From Solen grandis (taxonomy: Eukaryota; Mollusca; Bivalvia; Adapedonta; Solenidae), in assembly GCA_021229015.1 (NCBI GenBank), contig CM037783.1, forward strand, positions 8,441,324 through 8,505,323: 64,000 bases of DNA, read 5' to 3'. The position numbers were made by a program, and so were the translations under genes. The notes beneath the pieces were generated by a model. The model was not told the DNA's origin, did not search any database, and worked only from the letters and a program-made list of their open reading frames with translations. Shown here one piece after another: positions 24,672 through 37,079 of this stretch (positions within the stretch are counted from its first letter, which is position 1; each line of letters opens with the position of its first letter).

Positions 24672-24879
24672 TATGTGACTGAAATACTGTCGAAGCGACG
24701 GTAAACACAAACAGTCAAGTCAAAGTATGATGCATTGCAAACCATATTATGATTAAAAATACATGTTTGGATCGTAATTATTAACGGAAACTAACGAAGA
24801 ACATCCCGGAGATTAATCAGTCTCAGGTCAATATTGCCAGACAATAGCTCGCTTGTTTAAGAGAGATAATGGGTTTTGA

Positions 24880-25065
24880 TTGTTTCTTTGTTGGGTTTAA
24901 CGTCCCACCGACAGTAGTTTAGTCATTTGGACATGATATCTACTTGAGACAGATATAGTGCTGCCACACTGCAGTATCACGCCGTAGACATGTGACATTA
25001 TACCACACCCAGTCACATTATCCTGATACCGTTCCAACCAGTCCTGCAACTACCAGATAATGGGT
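24880..25065. repeat. SINE-body-like repeat fragment
   Basis: The stretch TTGGGTTTAACGTCCCACCG through CACTGCAGTATCACGCCGTA and CACCCAGTCACATTATCCTG resembles a conserved body sequence of mollusc SINEs as I remember it. No flanking duplication is found, and no head with Pol III boxes. Confidence 0.5.
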
Positions 25066-25989
25066 TTTACCCTTCAGTGCTTCTCAATACCGTTAAGATT
25101 CAGGCATACTGCTTTAAATTAGAACTGACTTTACGCGGCTTTTATCCTGACTATTGTTCTTTAGCACCCTCCGCTATTCAAGCAAACAAAAAACAATGGG
25201 ACAATATATGTATTCAGAGTATTGAAGCCCTGAGACAAGGCTAGATTTCTTACAATTACATGTTGTGAGTAACAGATACCTAGCCTCTGTAAAATACCTG
25301 TGTTAAGTTTTAAAAATAAAAGAATATGTTAATGAGTATTGGCTCCCGGCTAACATATGCCATTGTAGTTCAAACTATATGTTTAACTCCGTGCTTGTTA
25401 GTACTGACATACGTGTTTTTCTATTGTGATATATATATAAATGAAATAAATAACAAAACTTGGATAACAAATTGTAATGACAGTAAGTGACACATGACTT
25501 TGCATTTTACATGCAGTGTTTGATTTTAAATACACAATTTAATTATTTCATATTACTTTCAAATTACATAAACCACGACAGACTTGTACCGTTATATGCT
25601 TCAGGACATGTCCAGTTACCTATGATTTACTTTTCACCGTTACAACTGAACGCCGCGTGGAAGTACACGGAAATATGATGACAGCGATTTTACTGCCGGT
25701 CATTTCAATTAGTATCATGTGACAGGAAGTCAAATGCTTATTCATAATTGAATATATAGATATAGCGCAAATGTTTGCACCATATATTCCTAAAATTGTG
25801 TGTATTGTGTTATTAGGTATTGCAAAAATAGTACACAAATAAAAAACAAATTGCCGAAATAGTAAATTATTTAACTGGTTTAAATATTTGCGGAGATTAT
25901 TTTTACCGGAGTCGTGAATACTAATTAAGACTTTTATTAAGATACTGTTACTTACGTGTGTGTGTGTGTGTTTTTTATCTTTTATAAAA
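25066..25989. other. Upstream region of the fucosyltransferase gene
   Basis: AT-rich with no exon recognised. A (GT)n tract at about 25956-25971 lies directly before the start codon, in what would be 5' UTR. No canonical TATA box can be assigned. Confidence 0.4.
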
Positions 25990-28900
25990 ATGCGGAAATG
26001 TAAACGTGCTGCAACATGGCTTGTTTTTGCCCTTTTCGTCTCAGGGATCTTCTTGAATTTCTACATCAATGTGTGGGTAGAACAAGAAGAAGACGCGTTT
26101 GTTCTTGAAGTGCATCCTGATCACAGACACCATGCAAATGCAAAATATATATGGATGTCAAAAGGCGAAGCCGAATTTAAGGCGAGAAATGTGACGTTAC
26201 GTAATACATTGAACCGTCCGGGGTTTGCTACCATGCCAGTATCTCCAACCCCGGTTAAAAGTCAGCAGGTGGTATGGCCAAGCTTAAGTCACTACAATAA
26301 CGACCGGATATTGTCACAACTGGGATTTAAACCACAGTGGGTCTCCGAGGCTGAGGGTATGGGGCAGCAGATTCCTTTGAAGAAAATACTCTTGTACCAC
26401 GGGTTTCGGGACTGGGAGGTAAAACCGGGACAGCAGACGTTTATCGACCAAAAATGTCCGGTGAACACGTGCTTCCTCACCTCAGATGTACCAAACGGGC
26501 GTAACTCCGACGCAATCCTCTTCAGGCATTTCCCAAGAAATCCGCCATTTTCAAAGCCGCAGAACCAAGTCTGGATTCTATTCATGCTAGAGAGCCCATA
26601 TTTCACGCCGCCATTATCTCGTTTTAACAACAAAATTAATTGGGTTGCTTCTTACCGTCATGACTCAGATATCGTAGCTCCTTATGAAAAATACGTAAAA
26701 CATAATACGACAGTTACAACCATACAACGGCCGATGACCAGAAACTATGCCGCTGGAAAGACCAAGAAAGTGGCTTGGTTTGTATCCAACTGTGGTGCCG
26801 TGAACAGCAGAATGGAATACGCGAAGGAGCTTTCAAAATATATACAGGTGGATATCTTCGGTAAATGTGGTAACAACCAGTGTCCGAGAGGTGAAAATGC
26901 GTGCAAAGAGATGCTGAACCGGGACTACAAGTTTTATTTGGCGTTTGAGAACTCGAACTGCAGGGATTATATTACAGAGAAATTCTTCTCACCGGTCTAC
27001 AGTGAGTATATGACATACGTTTTTTAAAGAAAATTCAGCTTTGTTCCTCATGTAAAATGGTGAAATAATTAGGTACATGTATTTTGGAGTAAATTGCAAG
27101 ATAGAAAGGGTCATGATAATTTCTGTATTAATTAAGTCTAACTTTAAATATTCTATGTGAAAATCAAACGTGCTTACTTAAGAGTAGAAGAGATTTGAAG
27201 TTATGTCTACGAAATTCTGACACACCCCTCGTGTGTATAATGTAAATCAGTATTTCACGATGGTTCTGCAATCAGATCAGTTTAGTGAGTATATTTTTTA
27301 TTGGGGTTTAAAGTTTCTTCTAAATTAAGAGTTTTTGCTGGTTTATCTGTGTAGATAAAAAAGTCTTCCTTGAAAATTAAAATAAGTGTTACATTAAAAC
27401 AAAACAAAGATAAGATATAATCTGATAACCCCCCCCCCCCCCCCCTACACACACACACACACACCTTTTTTTATAGAAATGTATAAATAAAATCAATGAT
27501 ATAAAAAAAAAGTTAACAGTTAACTTAAATAACCTAAATGGCTGCTTCAAGCAGCTTAAAACTCACGTCCAGAGAAAGCCTTTAAAATTTATGCTTTTGT
27601 TAGATAAGAAAAATACAAATGCCCTTTTAGTTTTAGTTTTCGCTTATATCCAAATGCTTAACCTAACTGCGTGTAGTATTGAAACCTTATCATCATTCCT
27701 ACTTTCGCTTCTTATCTCGGCAATAGTCACTCAATTCAGACGAGCCAAAATTTCAGAAAATGCTAGATGCTCCCATCTTTTAAGTCTAGACAGAAATTAT
27801 ACCAGGTAAAAATTCACCTATCTTAAATTCTGTATCTTAGACACAGATTCAGAAAATGTATATTTTAAGAGGATCCTGATCTCTCTCTCTCTCTTTCTCT
27901 CTCTCTATTTTAAAACTATTCACCGCACTTCAATAGATATACAGAGGCCAAGAAAAGTCTTCATTCCCTATTTACTAAATACAGAGGTAATAATGTATGT
28001 CAAAACACTTTTAAATACTATAGCTTGTTAACAGTTTATCTTAATCTTCATTTGGATCGAAAAAAATGTAGATTTACATGGAATGTGTACAGCAAGAATA
28101 AAAATGCATGAGACACTTAGTTTTGGGATTTGTTTACATACACTTGAATGGAAATTTGGCAGATTGACAAAAACTTTGTGTTAGATATTTGACAAAATCG
28201 TATAAATTGATATTAAATGAAGGACGGTAAGCAGATACATCTAAGAAAATACAAGATACCCGGACCCGTATAGAGAAACAATAATTGAGAAATTAAACGA
28301 TGGTTTACCTGTCAGGTGAACTATATAATTCATCTGACTCGAACTCCACCAGCAATACATAACGCTAAGTAAATCTTTTATAAGGTAGAAACGCATTTCA
28401 ACATTCCCGTTTTACGAAATAATCAAATATATATAATTAACCCTTTCCCTCATAGAGGAAACCATGAAAAGACCTATGCAAACAACATAAAACCAGATCA
28501 GCCTGCGAGTAACTCGCAGGCTGATCAGGTTTTATGCTGTTCGCTGCTCCTCAGTGGTCTGGAAATGAGGATTTTGTTATTAAATTTGGTAAGGTTTAAC
28601 TGTGGTTTTCTGCAGATCAGGCTTTATGTGGTACCTACTGAGTGCGTCAAACTGAGTCTATATGAGGGAAAGGGTTAAATTAACATTCATGATTTATATC
28701 TCACATCATTTGAGATGTTTATAGGAAAAACAAGGATAGTGTTATTCACCCTAAGTATTTTAATAAATTTATCTTGAGCTAAATATGGTTAGTCAAATTC
28801 GAACCTCCACTTACCTAGTTAAATATGGTGACAATAGGGCCCAGTGACCACATGACTTAATACAGAGGATCGATCCCTATCCGATACCTGCCAGAATCTA

Positions 28901-30807
28901 GTCCCCCCCCCCCCACTTTCTCCGTCCTACGTCTGATACCGAATAGGTTCGCCGCTAGTCTTTTTTGTAAATTGATATTGGGTGTAAAATCTTCCAGTAG
29001 TAATGCTGCAGTATATGGTGAGCTAGCTCGTTATCCATTGTATATTGTAAGGTACGTTAATATTATTAAATATTGGTTTAAATTGTTAAAATCGGAAAAT
29101 ATTATTATTAAAACAGTATATAATATGCTTGTGAATGATTTAAATGAAGGTCAACATAACTGGCTTAAGAGAGTGAAAGAGATGCTAAATGAACACGGTT
29201 TTTCAAATGTTTGGAACGACCCACATTCAGTTGTTCCGACGCAATTTATTTCAGTTTTCAAACAACGTTTAATTGATACTTTTATACAATCTTGGCATGC
29301 TGATTTATCAAATAATAGGGTACTTACTTTGTATAAAGAGCTCAAGCCTTTCTTTCAAATGGATATATATTTAGAAGTATTAAATTCAAAATTTTTAAGA
29401 AGAAACATTACAAGATTGAAAATTTCAGCACACTGTTTAAGAATAGAGACTGCAAGATACTCTAGAGATAGGATTGAAAGAAGTGAGAGACATTGCCAAA
29501 TTTGTAATACAAGGATATAGAAGACGAATACCATTTTATTTTGATTTGTAATAAGTACTCAGATATAAGAAGACGATTTATTCCTAAATATTATATAAAA
29601 AACCCAAGTATGCATAAATTTATTGAATTAATGAAGTCTGAGAATATTGATATGTTAGTTAAGCTGAGTAAATATATATATAAGGCTAACATCATACGTA
29701 AAGATTTTCTGAACGTTAAAAAAAAAATTTAAATTAATTTTCCTGTTGAATTTAAGGCATCCTCAATTAATTAATTAATTTATTCTTTTTCAATACTTTA
29801 TAAGTACTGTTCTGTTCTGTTATGGGAGAGTGAATATTTTGTACATGTATTTGATATTATTAACATGTCACGTGTTCTTTGTTATATTAAATGTATACAT
29901 TTTTTGTAAGACGAAAAACTGTAAAGTTTAAGTCGAATAAAATATCTGAATATATCTGAATATCTTAATACTAAAGTAATAGGATATAATAATAGTAAAG
30001 GGTCTACATGTAACTTGCAGTTTCCTTACACCTGCTTTATAACCAGGCTCGAATTAAACAACTATAATATACTCAGCGCTTAAATACTTAAGATCGAATT
30101 TCATTATTCTTGTTTCTATAAAAATAAACAAAGATATTTATTTTCTTACCAAATTTTTGTAGTTATTAAGATTATAATTCGTGTCAGCTTAGTCAAGTAT
30201 TTAGATACATGTTTTACATAAAATAAAAATGGCAAAAAGTGTTTCTACCAAGTTTGACAATTTAAGTATTGACGGAGGAATTCGGACCAGGGCTACAACA
30301 CTTGACATGTGGAGGGTATCACAAAAGGAAGAGGGAAAAAATATTGTGCTTGATATATTGGATATATTTGACATTTACTCACCGTTTTATATTATTATTT
30401 AATTTGTTAAAATATTAAGACAATTAATTTTTGAAACTTTTTTTCTCTTGAAATTTAAGGCGGAAAAAACGAAGAGAGAAGACAGTTGAATATTATATAA
30501 TAGAATTTAAACATCATTATAAGAAATCTAATTTAGAAAGTAAAGATTTTACAACAGTTTATCAGTCCTTGCAGACAGAGATATTATTGAGCTGCTTCAT
30601 CCACTCTTTAGCTACACTTAAGTCACTAAAGTCTGTCTATATATATGCCATTGGTTTGACAAGGCCAGCTTTCTGTGTCTTGGTAAGTTGATTGTATGTG
30701 ACCAAATTTTAATGATCATACCATCCATTTACTATATGCTTCACAATTTATTGAACGTTGAAAAATAAAACATTCTGTATCCTTTTAATTCTCCCCTCCC
30801 CCCCCCC

Positions 30808-30841
<34 letters not shown>

Positions 30842-33800
30842 TAGATCGATCCCCTAGCATATTTTGATATAATAGATGTCATAGTAATATATGATGTAGT
30901 TCTCGTGAAAATTTGTCGTATCAACACATCTATTTCTCAATTTAATTAAAAATAAATAATGTTTAGATATGGAAGCATGCACTTAAAGGATTTTTTTTTG
31001 ACAATTGGAAGTATTCCTTTCGGGATATTTCCGTACCTAAGCTCGTGCTTGGCACTCACAGCGTTCCATGCAAGCCCCTGAAAAGAGTTGTAATTTTATA
31101 AGTATGTTGGCTTGATTTAACTTGAATCCTCATCGTCAGTTTCATACTCAGACTCCGTGTCTTCCTCGATCCAGTATTTGACATCGTGTCTCATCATTAC
31201 AAGATCTTCCCCTTTCATCTTGACATACTCATGATACATCTTTCTGGCTCCATCCACGATCGATAACTGCAGTCTCTGATTATACACCATCAATCTACAG
31301 TTATCTCCCTTCGTGCTACTGTAACGTCGTTTCATTTCATGTAGTTTTCTTGTAATCAACGCCAACTGCTCGCATCCTCTTTTAAACTTCTTTTCGGTGT
31401 CCCTCAGCTCCTTTCGTCTGATTTCGATCGCTTCTTTTGGTTTCATCATGTAACTTCTCCGGTGGATGTCGTGTGTATAGGTTGCCATGTCGTAAATAAA
31501 TAACAAGAATTTTGTCCTCATCTCTAATATTTATACCGTTCACTGGAACCCCCTGGCATGACTGTCTGACATCCGTAGTGATTACCATCAGGTGTGACAA
31601 CGTAATCACCCTACAGAACTGATTTCTAGTGATTACAATCAGTTGGCTAATGGTCCGTTACACGTGCAAACTGTTATCACAACGTGATAACTACGGGTCA
31701 TTAATTGAGTCTGTCACGTCTTAAACACAAACAGAAGATGTAGACATTAAATGGAAACGAAACGTTCTGCTTATATTCTTTTGCAGTATTTGCAGAACGG
31801 TATATGTGATATTAACTTTTTTTTTTCGGCGTAAGCTGTATAAAAGGATTTTGACCTATTTCGTGATCCAGTCTAATCTTGGTTGACAACCGAAAAGTTC
31901 GAAAAAGCTCTCGTTTCGTTGGATTACATAAACTATTTTAGGATATTCAATCTTAAAATGGGAGTTTCGGGGTTCACATCTTTCTGCATGATTGTCAATT
32001 CGCAAATAACAATTTAATCTACCTTTTTAATCAGTTGAAAAATTCATACATAAAAAACACCCATTTGAAAAAAGTAATCAATTGTGAGTCTTTAAAAAAC
32101 GTAGTTAATCCTGGTAGTGAACTCGTGCCTAAAGTAAAAGCTGGTGAATGGCTTGTCAGCTAAACTAAGTGCTCCGAGACGGAACATTTTTTATGTTTCA
32201 TTTATATCAAATTTTTGTCTCTTTCTCTCTGTTTTTTCCCTTGGCTAGTATATCTCATATCCTAAGTTCAATGACATTTTTTTACGTTTTATAGCATTAT
32301 TTTAAAATCACATAATAATGAAAATTGCCAGCATTATCATATTAAAAATATTATATTGTAACACTTAAAATTACTGTCTTTAACTTCCATGTCTCTATTC
32401 TCTTACGCCGAACATCTTTTTAAAATATATTTCTTGTTTATATTTTCTCCCTACATTTGTCCAGTATGTATATTTTGCTAAATTAATCGTTACATATTTT
32501 TCATTTATTAGGTTCATGAATTTTTGCATAGTGGCCCATGTATAACAATATTGTTTAAGTAAGCTTTTCTCAAATCAGTGTATACCTGGGACAGGCTAGC
32601 ATGATACAATGTATGAGTAGCACGTTGTGTATAGACACTAAAAATAAATTTAAGTCATCTTACAAACAGGTTTTATCGGCTAAAATTAAATATATGCCTT
32701 TATTCTGTCTTCTGCAATCTTATAATAACGGAAAAGAACAGAACATTTTTCTATTCACACTTATACAATGTATATCGTCTCAACACATGATGGAAAAAAA
32801 TAAATTGTCACGTACATTATAATCATGCAGAGAAACAACAGGCAAACATAAACAATAACTGACTCCGTTTTTTTATGTGTGTGTGTGTTTATCTAAATGA
32901 TCAGAAAAACTGTTTAAAAGTCTTATACGAATGTTGTATTATATGAACAATGGTGAATAGAGGATAGTGCATTTCAAATGGCACATAAAGGAACTACCGT
33001 AACCAAGCATGTATCATACCAATTAGCGGAAGTAAATACATGAATATGTGCGTATCTACATGGCTTGAATTACTTCCTCTTTTTAGATGGGACTTTTTTT
33101 TAAGGCTATAATGGTATTGTACTTTTCAGATTTTTGTACCGCCAAAGTGTAGCTGGAGATAAACATTGTAATACCAATGACCAATGACCAATGAACTATT
33201 TTGGCTTTGACTTGATAAATATTTCAGTGCAGAGCATTCTATATCATACTATGTATTCTAAAAAATTTTTTTTTATTTTTATTTATTTATTTATTTATTA
33301 TTATTATTTTATTTTTTATTTTTTTTGCATGATGTTAACTCTAATGTTATCATGACAAACTGAGTTCAAACGATCAAATGCTTCATCAGGAAAAGTAGTA
33401 AATGTGTGTTCATTTACATTGTTCACCTAATTTATGTAATGTTTATAAAGATGTGACGTATGTTTAATGCTTTATAAAGATGTGACGTATGTTTAATGCT
33501 TTATAAAGATGTGACGTATGTTTAATGCTTTATAAAGATTATGTTGTGAATAAAACAAATGTTCTGATCAGGCCTGAGTCAGGAATCCAATAGCAAATAA
33601 TGTAAAAACTGATGGAGAATAAATCGTTATTGAATTGATTATACGAACTAGAATTATATTGTATTCCAAACCGTAAGCATTTTTTACACCCAGGCTACAG
33701 GCGAAAAAAATATACCTGCGAGTAATTTCAAACAAATACGTGATAAAAAAAAGATCAATAAATTAAAGCAAAAACCTTTAAATATCTGTCTGTCTATCCG

Positions 33801-34233
33801 TCCGTCCGATCTTTGTTTATTTATTGGTGAAATTATAATGTATTTCAGAAATGACGTCATACCTATAGTCATGGGCGCTGCCCCGGAAGATTACAAACGG
33901 GCCGCGCCCCACTACTCGTACATACACGTGGACCAGTACAACGGGCCCAAACACCTGGCCGAGTACCTGGCCGCCATTGACGAGGACGATGAACTTTATA
34001 ACGAGTATTTCAAGTGGAAGGGGAAGGGGACATTCATAAACACGTATTTTTGGTGCAGGGTGTGCGCCATGCTGCACGATAAGGACCGTGCACTGACTAC
34101 TTATAATAACCTGGAGGAATGGTGGCGTGGGAGAGACGTGTGTATAGGGAAAGACAGGTGGGGACAACACCCCCGAAACCAGTCTCCGTATATATCGAGT
34201 TACTATAGAAACCCACATCCGGGTCTCGAGTAA
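25990..34233 (+). CDS. GT10 alpha-1,3-fucosyltransferase, two exons
   Basis: The enzyme should transfer fucose from GDP-fucose to GlcNAc-type acceptors in the Golgi lumen, as known for the GT10 family. Exon 1 is 25990-27005 and exon 2 33849-34233; together 1401 bases, 466 residues. The start is ATG 25990, followed by a short cytoplasmic tail (MRKCKRAATW) and a signal anchor (LVFALFVSGIFLNFYI), the usual type II topology. LYHGFRDW marks the N-terminal domain. AFENSNCRDYITEKFF, near residues 318-333, is the GT10 core motif, continued in exon 2 by DVIPIVMGA and YSYIHVDQY. N-glycosylation sequons include NVT and NTT. At the junction GTGAGT (27002) looks like the better donor but breaks the frame; GTATAT (27006) keeps it. 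Length is typical for the family. Confidence 0.9.
27429..27464 (+). repeat. Poly-C followed by (CA)n
   Basis: A run of about 17 C, then TA and about nine CA units, in the fucosyltransferase intron. A similar poly-C plus (TC)n tract lies at 30792-30840, and a (CT)n tract at 27880-27906. Confidence 0.95.
28441..28674. mobile_element. piggyBac-like MITE (234 bp)
   Basis: CCCTTTCCCTCATA at the left end is matched by TATGAGGGAAAGGG at the right, and TTAA flanks both sides (28437-28440 and 28675-28678). A near-perfect internal hairpin (CAGATCAGCCTGCGAGT and its complement) lies at about 28496-28530. It is probably the same superfamily as the 17186-17598 element. It lies in the fucosyltransferase intron. 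Confidence 0.85.
28957..29958 (+). mobile_element. LINE 3' fragment in the fucosyltransferase intron
   Basis: Only the C-terminal part of the RT protein remains: an open frame to 29520 (LGVKSSSSNAAVYGELARYP, typical of sequence after the RT domain), then a one-base frame change near 29510, then the CxxC...H...C region (RHCQICN, EDEYHFILIC) continuing to about 29731. The 3' tail contains AATAAAATATCTGAATATA with a repeated ATCTGAATAT unit. It is in the same orientation as the host gene and related to the LINE at 22483-24671. Confidence 0.85.
29959..31069. other. Fucosyltransferase intron, no gene seen
   Basis: AT-rich intron sequence with the poly-C/(TC)n tract at 30792-30840 and no exon or element recognised. 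Confidence 0.5.
31117..31488 (-). CDS. Intronless small basic/acidic coiled-coil protein, function unknown
   Basis: The frame is open from 31521, but I choose the ATG at 31488 (123 residues, MATYTHDIHRR...) because a TATA box (TATAAATA, 31535-31528) lies about 40 bases upstream. The protein has a basic, helix-prone middle (EAIEIRRKELRDTEKKFKRG, then LALITRKLHEMKRRY) and an acidic tail (EEDTESEYETDDEDSS). No signal peptide or membrane segment is present. It lies antisense inside the fucosyltransferase intron, with no AATAAA just downstream. I do not recognise the family. Charge pattern and lack of stops suggest a real gene, though a decayed retrogene is possible. Confidence 0.55.
   Translation of the reverse strand: MATYTHDIHRRSYMMKPKEAIEIRRKELRDTEKKFKRGCEQLALITRKLHEMKRRYSSTKGDNCRLMVYNQRLQLSIVDGARKMYHEYVKMKGEDLVMMRHDVKYWIEEDTESEYETDDEDSS
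31528..31535 (-). promoter_or_regulatory. TATA box of the small intronless gene
   Basis: TATAAATA on the minus strand, about 40 bases before ATG 31488. This would place transcription start close to 31500 and make the upstream ATG at 31521 non-transcribed. Confidence 0.5.
31610..33441. other. Fucosyltransferase intron, no gene seen
   Basis: Nothing coding is recognised. A T/A-rich low-complexity tract, (ATTT)n, lies at about 33265-33327. Confidence 0.5.
33442..33541 (+). repeat. 29-bp tandem repeat, three copies plus a stub
   Basis: Units TTTATAAAGATGTGACGTAT plus GTTTAATGC start at 33442, 33471 and 33500; the stub begins at 33529. Each contains TGACGTA, close to a CRE/ATF site. It lies 300 bases upstream of the fucosyltransferase exon 2. 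Confidence 0.93.
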
Positions 34234-34677
34234 TTGGTCGAAATTTTAAGATGGTTATTCTGTGATAGTCCATTCAAAATCATACATCTTGAGCAATTAT
34301 TCCCATTTGTATTTTAAGCATTTATTTATTTATTTTTCATTTTATTCATTAGTTTGTTTCACTGGCATGAGTGTTTGTTTCTTTTTGTGACAATTCTTAT
34401 CATAAAATTCACATTTATATTTATTCATTAAGTTTTACCTTCCAAAATATGTTAATTGTTATACATGTATCCTTATTTCAACAGTACGGGTTTATTTACA
34501 ATTACCAATATACATGTAGTTTGCAATTAACTTTTTTCCGGCAGGATGTCTTTAAGATTCCATCAGTTTTGATCATTATGATACATAATCATATATAATA
34601 CATAATCATATCATACTGCATTATTCTTAAGTATATAAAATATTTTATATTTGTATGATACATATTGTTATGAACTA

Positions 34678-34683
34678 AATAAA
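34678..34683 (+). terminator. Polyadenylation signal of the fucosyltransferase gene
   Basis: AATAAA about 445 bases after the stop codon at 34233; the first canonical signal seen downstream on this strand. Confidence 0.5.
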
Positions 34684-34689
34684 ACTATA

Positions 34690-36674
34690 AGTATCAATGA
34701 CTTCTTTTCATAAGTATCTATTGTTGTCGAAGGAGTTTTATTTTCAACGTCTGGACGGCGCACTGTCATGGCGGCGATGAACAACAAGATTTGTCTTAAG
34801 CCATCCATCATTGGCAAGATTCGTCATACAGTAAATCAATTATTTTCGTAAATAACATCATATTGTTTTTTCCCCAAAATTTGAAGGAATTGCAAAATGT
34901 ATAATTTGAGATATGACTATATTGCTGCTGTGACCCGCGTTTCAGAAAGAAATCACTAAAACGAACGGCCACCTTAACCAATGTTGAGACAAAATACTTT
35001 GCTACAAACCTACCTTTTTTGCGTGTTTCTGTATAGTATAATGGATGGAAAATTAAGATTGTATGAATCAATAGTAGGAATCATTTATATGAAACATGCA
35101 TAATGTTTTCATTGAACCCAAAATTCGGTACATAAACACAATGAAGTATAAGGTCACCTTGCATTTTGGGGGAACAAAAGATATTTGTGAACTGTATACC
35201 CGGTAACGAAAGAGGAATAAAGCGGGATGGGAAACTGTAAAAGGGCGGTCCATGAGTGAGAGAAAAAAAAAAGAAAACTGAAACGAAAATCATGTTTTTG
35301 AATAAGGTATATTTAGTATGAAAATACTATAAAAATAGTGCCATGTGTGTGTGTGTGTGTGTGTGTTTTACACTTTACCCCAATAACGTAATAACATTAC
35401 CTTTTGATCATACAGAATACAATTACTATTAATTGTTCTCAATTATATTCTAAAATTAAACTGTATCTCTTGAACCAGAGATGTAAATACCTTAATGTAG
35501 CTTCGTGCGAGATCATATTTATAGATATATTTTTTCAGTATTAATGCTATATTTTTAAAAGCCAAGGGTACGAAAAACTATGCTATTACTGTAATCTAGG
35601 AACGTTTCTTGCATTTCTGTCTTAGGATAACCTAATCTGAAGAAGAAAGCTATTAAATAAACAAATTCTTTCCGATCGTGTCCGCTTTCTATAGTACCTT
35701 TCACGATTGCAATCCGTTTTACCGGTATTAGTCTTTATGCTAAAGTTTAAATTCGCCTTTTTCATAAAATCATGTCAAATTAACTCCATTTTTAATGTAA
35801 TAATTAAACGAATTTTGGCAGAAATTAGTTGAAAAAAATATTACGCCGGAGATATGAATTAGAGATTAATTTTAATTTAGATATACGGACGTTATAAAAC
35901 TATCTGGGTTCTTTAATTAAAGACATTAAAACTAATAATTTAAGATCGTGTATTATAAACCAGTTTTTATGCTTACAAAATCTTAAAAAAGAGCCGCCTT
36001 ACTGACGCCATTTGATACCTTTTATATGATAACTGTGCACTTATTAAGTAAAGTTGCGTGAAATGGTATAGATTATTGTGACATTAAACTTCCATTACTT
36101 TACATGTTGTATCTATTTGTAAATCTTCCCTACTGAAACAAATTAAAGATTCACTAAAGATTGTATCGTAACCATCAATTTCAGAATATGCAATATGACA
36201 AGTACGTTCAATTTTTAAAAGAATAGTTTCGGATTTTGGCCATATTTTTAATCTATATACTCATTTATTTGGTAATGGAAATAAGTAAGTGTCCACCATA
36301 CAGGTTGTCAAGTTGGACTGTACATTAACATCCGACAGCCCCGGCTGCACACGACATTCTTGTAGGTTTTCACAGGCACGAAACACCCACCTGACCATGC
36401 AAGAGAGATTAGAATAAGTTTTGAAAGAACGCCCTACATGAGATTAAACCATGTTTGTCAATTTCAAGTGGCAAGAAATGTCAACAGAAAATATCATATC
36501 ATAATTTTGATTTAAGAGAAAAAAGCAGTCGGTTAGTAACGAATGAAAATATGACACGTAAAAGAAGCAACAGTACCATTTCACACAGGTAAATTTTTAT
36601 TTAATCATGGGATGTTTTATTGATTACACTTGTAATCTGTTATGATTTAATCCTCTTACACAAGAAATTGGTTG

Positions 36675-36709
<35 letters not shown>

Positions 36710-37075
36710 AGAAGAAGAGAAGAATTTTTATTGATTTCAATATTTGAGTAATGATATGTGGAAAATGTTGAAAACCAAGAAATTGGTTGTCTTAAGTTAC
36801 TGCATGTATATCATTCCTGTAAGCATTAACCAAAATACTAACAGGGGTTTACCGTTAGTAATGTAGAGGCAAAGCGGTAAAATAGAATTCTCTACATACA
36901 TCAAACATAAGAATCGAATTTAAGTGATATAACGTCTTAGTTGATAAATTTGAATGGTTCATTACAGATGTTCTACTGCATACCCGTTTTTAAATATATC
37001 AAGATGCCAAGCAATTTGACAAACATTTTATTTTAAAGTTTAAACTTATTTATTTTACGTCGATTGGGAAACAAG
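34690..37075. other. Intergenic, no gene seen
   Basis: AT-rich sequence. A (GT)n tract lies at 35345-35367, and a poly-A of about 28 followed by GAAGAAGAAG at about 36679-36718. Around the latter, AAGAAATTGGTTGTCTTAA occurs twice (about 36662 and 36777). No exon is recognised. Confidence 0.5.
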
Positions 37076-37079
37076 ATTT

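Larger units (their letters stand above)
22278..24721 (+). mobile_element. SINE copy 2, split by a LINE insertion
   Basis: The 5' part is 22278-22482 and the 3' part 24676-24721; together they are 251 bases, the same length as copy 1. The A-box and B-box are intact. An 11-bp target duplication, AAAGTATGATG, flanks the whole at 22267-22277 and 24722-24732. The interruption occurs at GTCGCTATG / TGACTGAAATAC, continuous in the other copies. The SINE therefore landed first and the LINE second. Confidence 0.93.

Noticed and set aside
25960..25989. Longer N terminus for the fucosyltransferase starting at GTG 25960
   Set aside because: GTG is not a normal eukaryotic start and the added residues come from a (GT)n tract; ATG 25990 gives the expected type II anchor.
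33817..34218. 133-codon minus-strand frame over fucosyltransferase exon 2
   Set aside because: Antisense shadow of a well-supported exon; no domain recognised.
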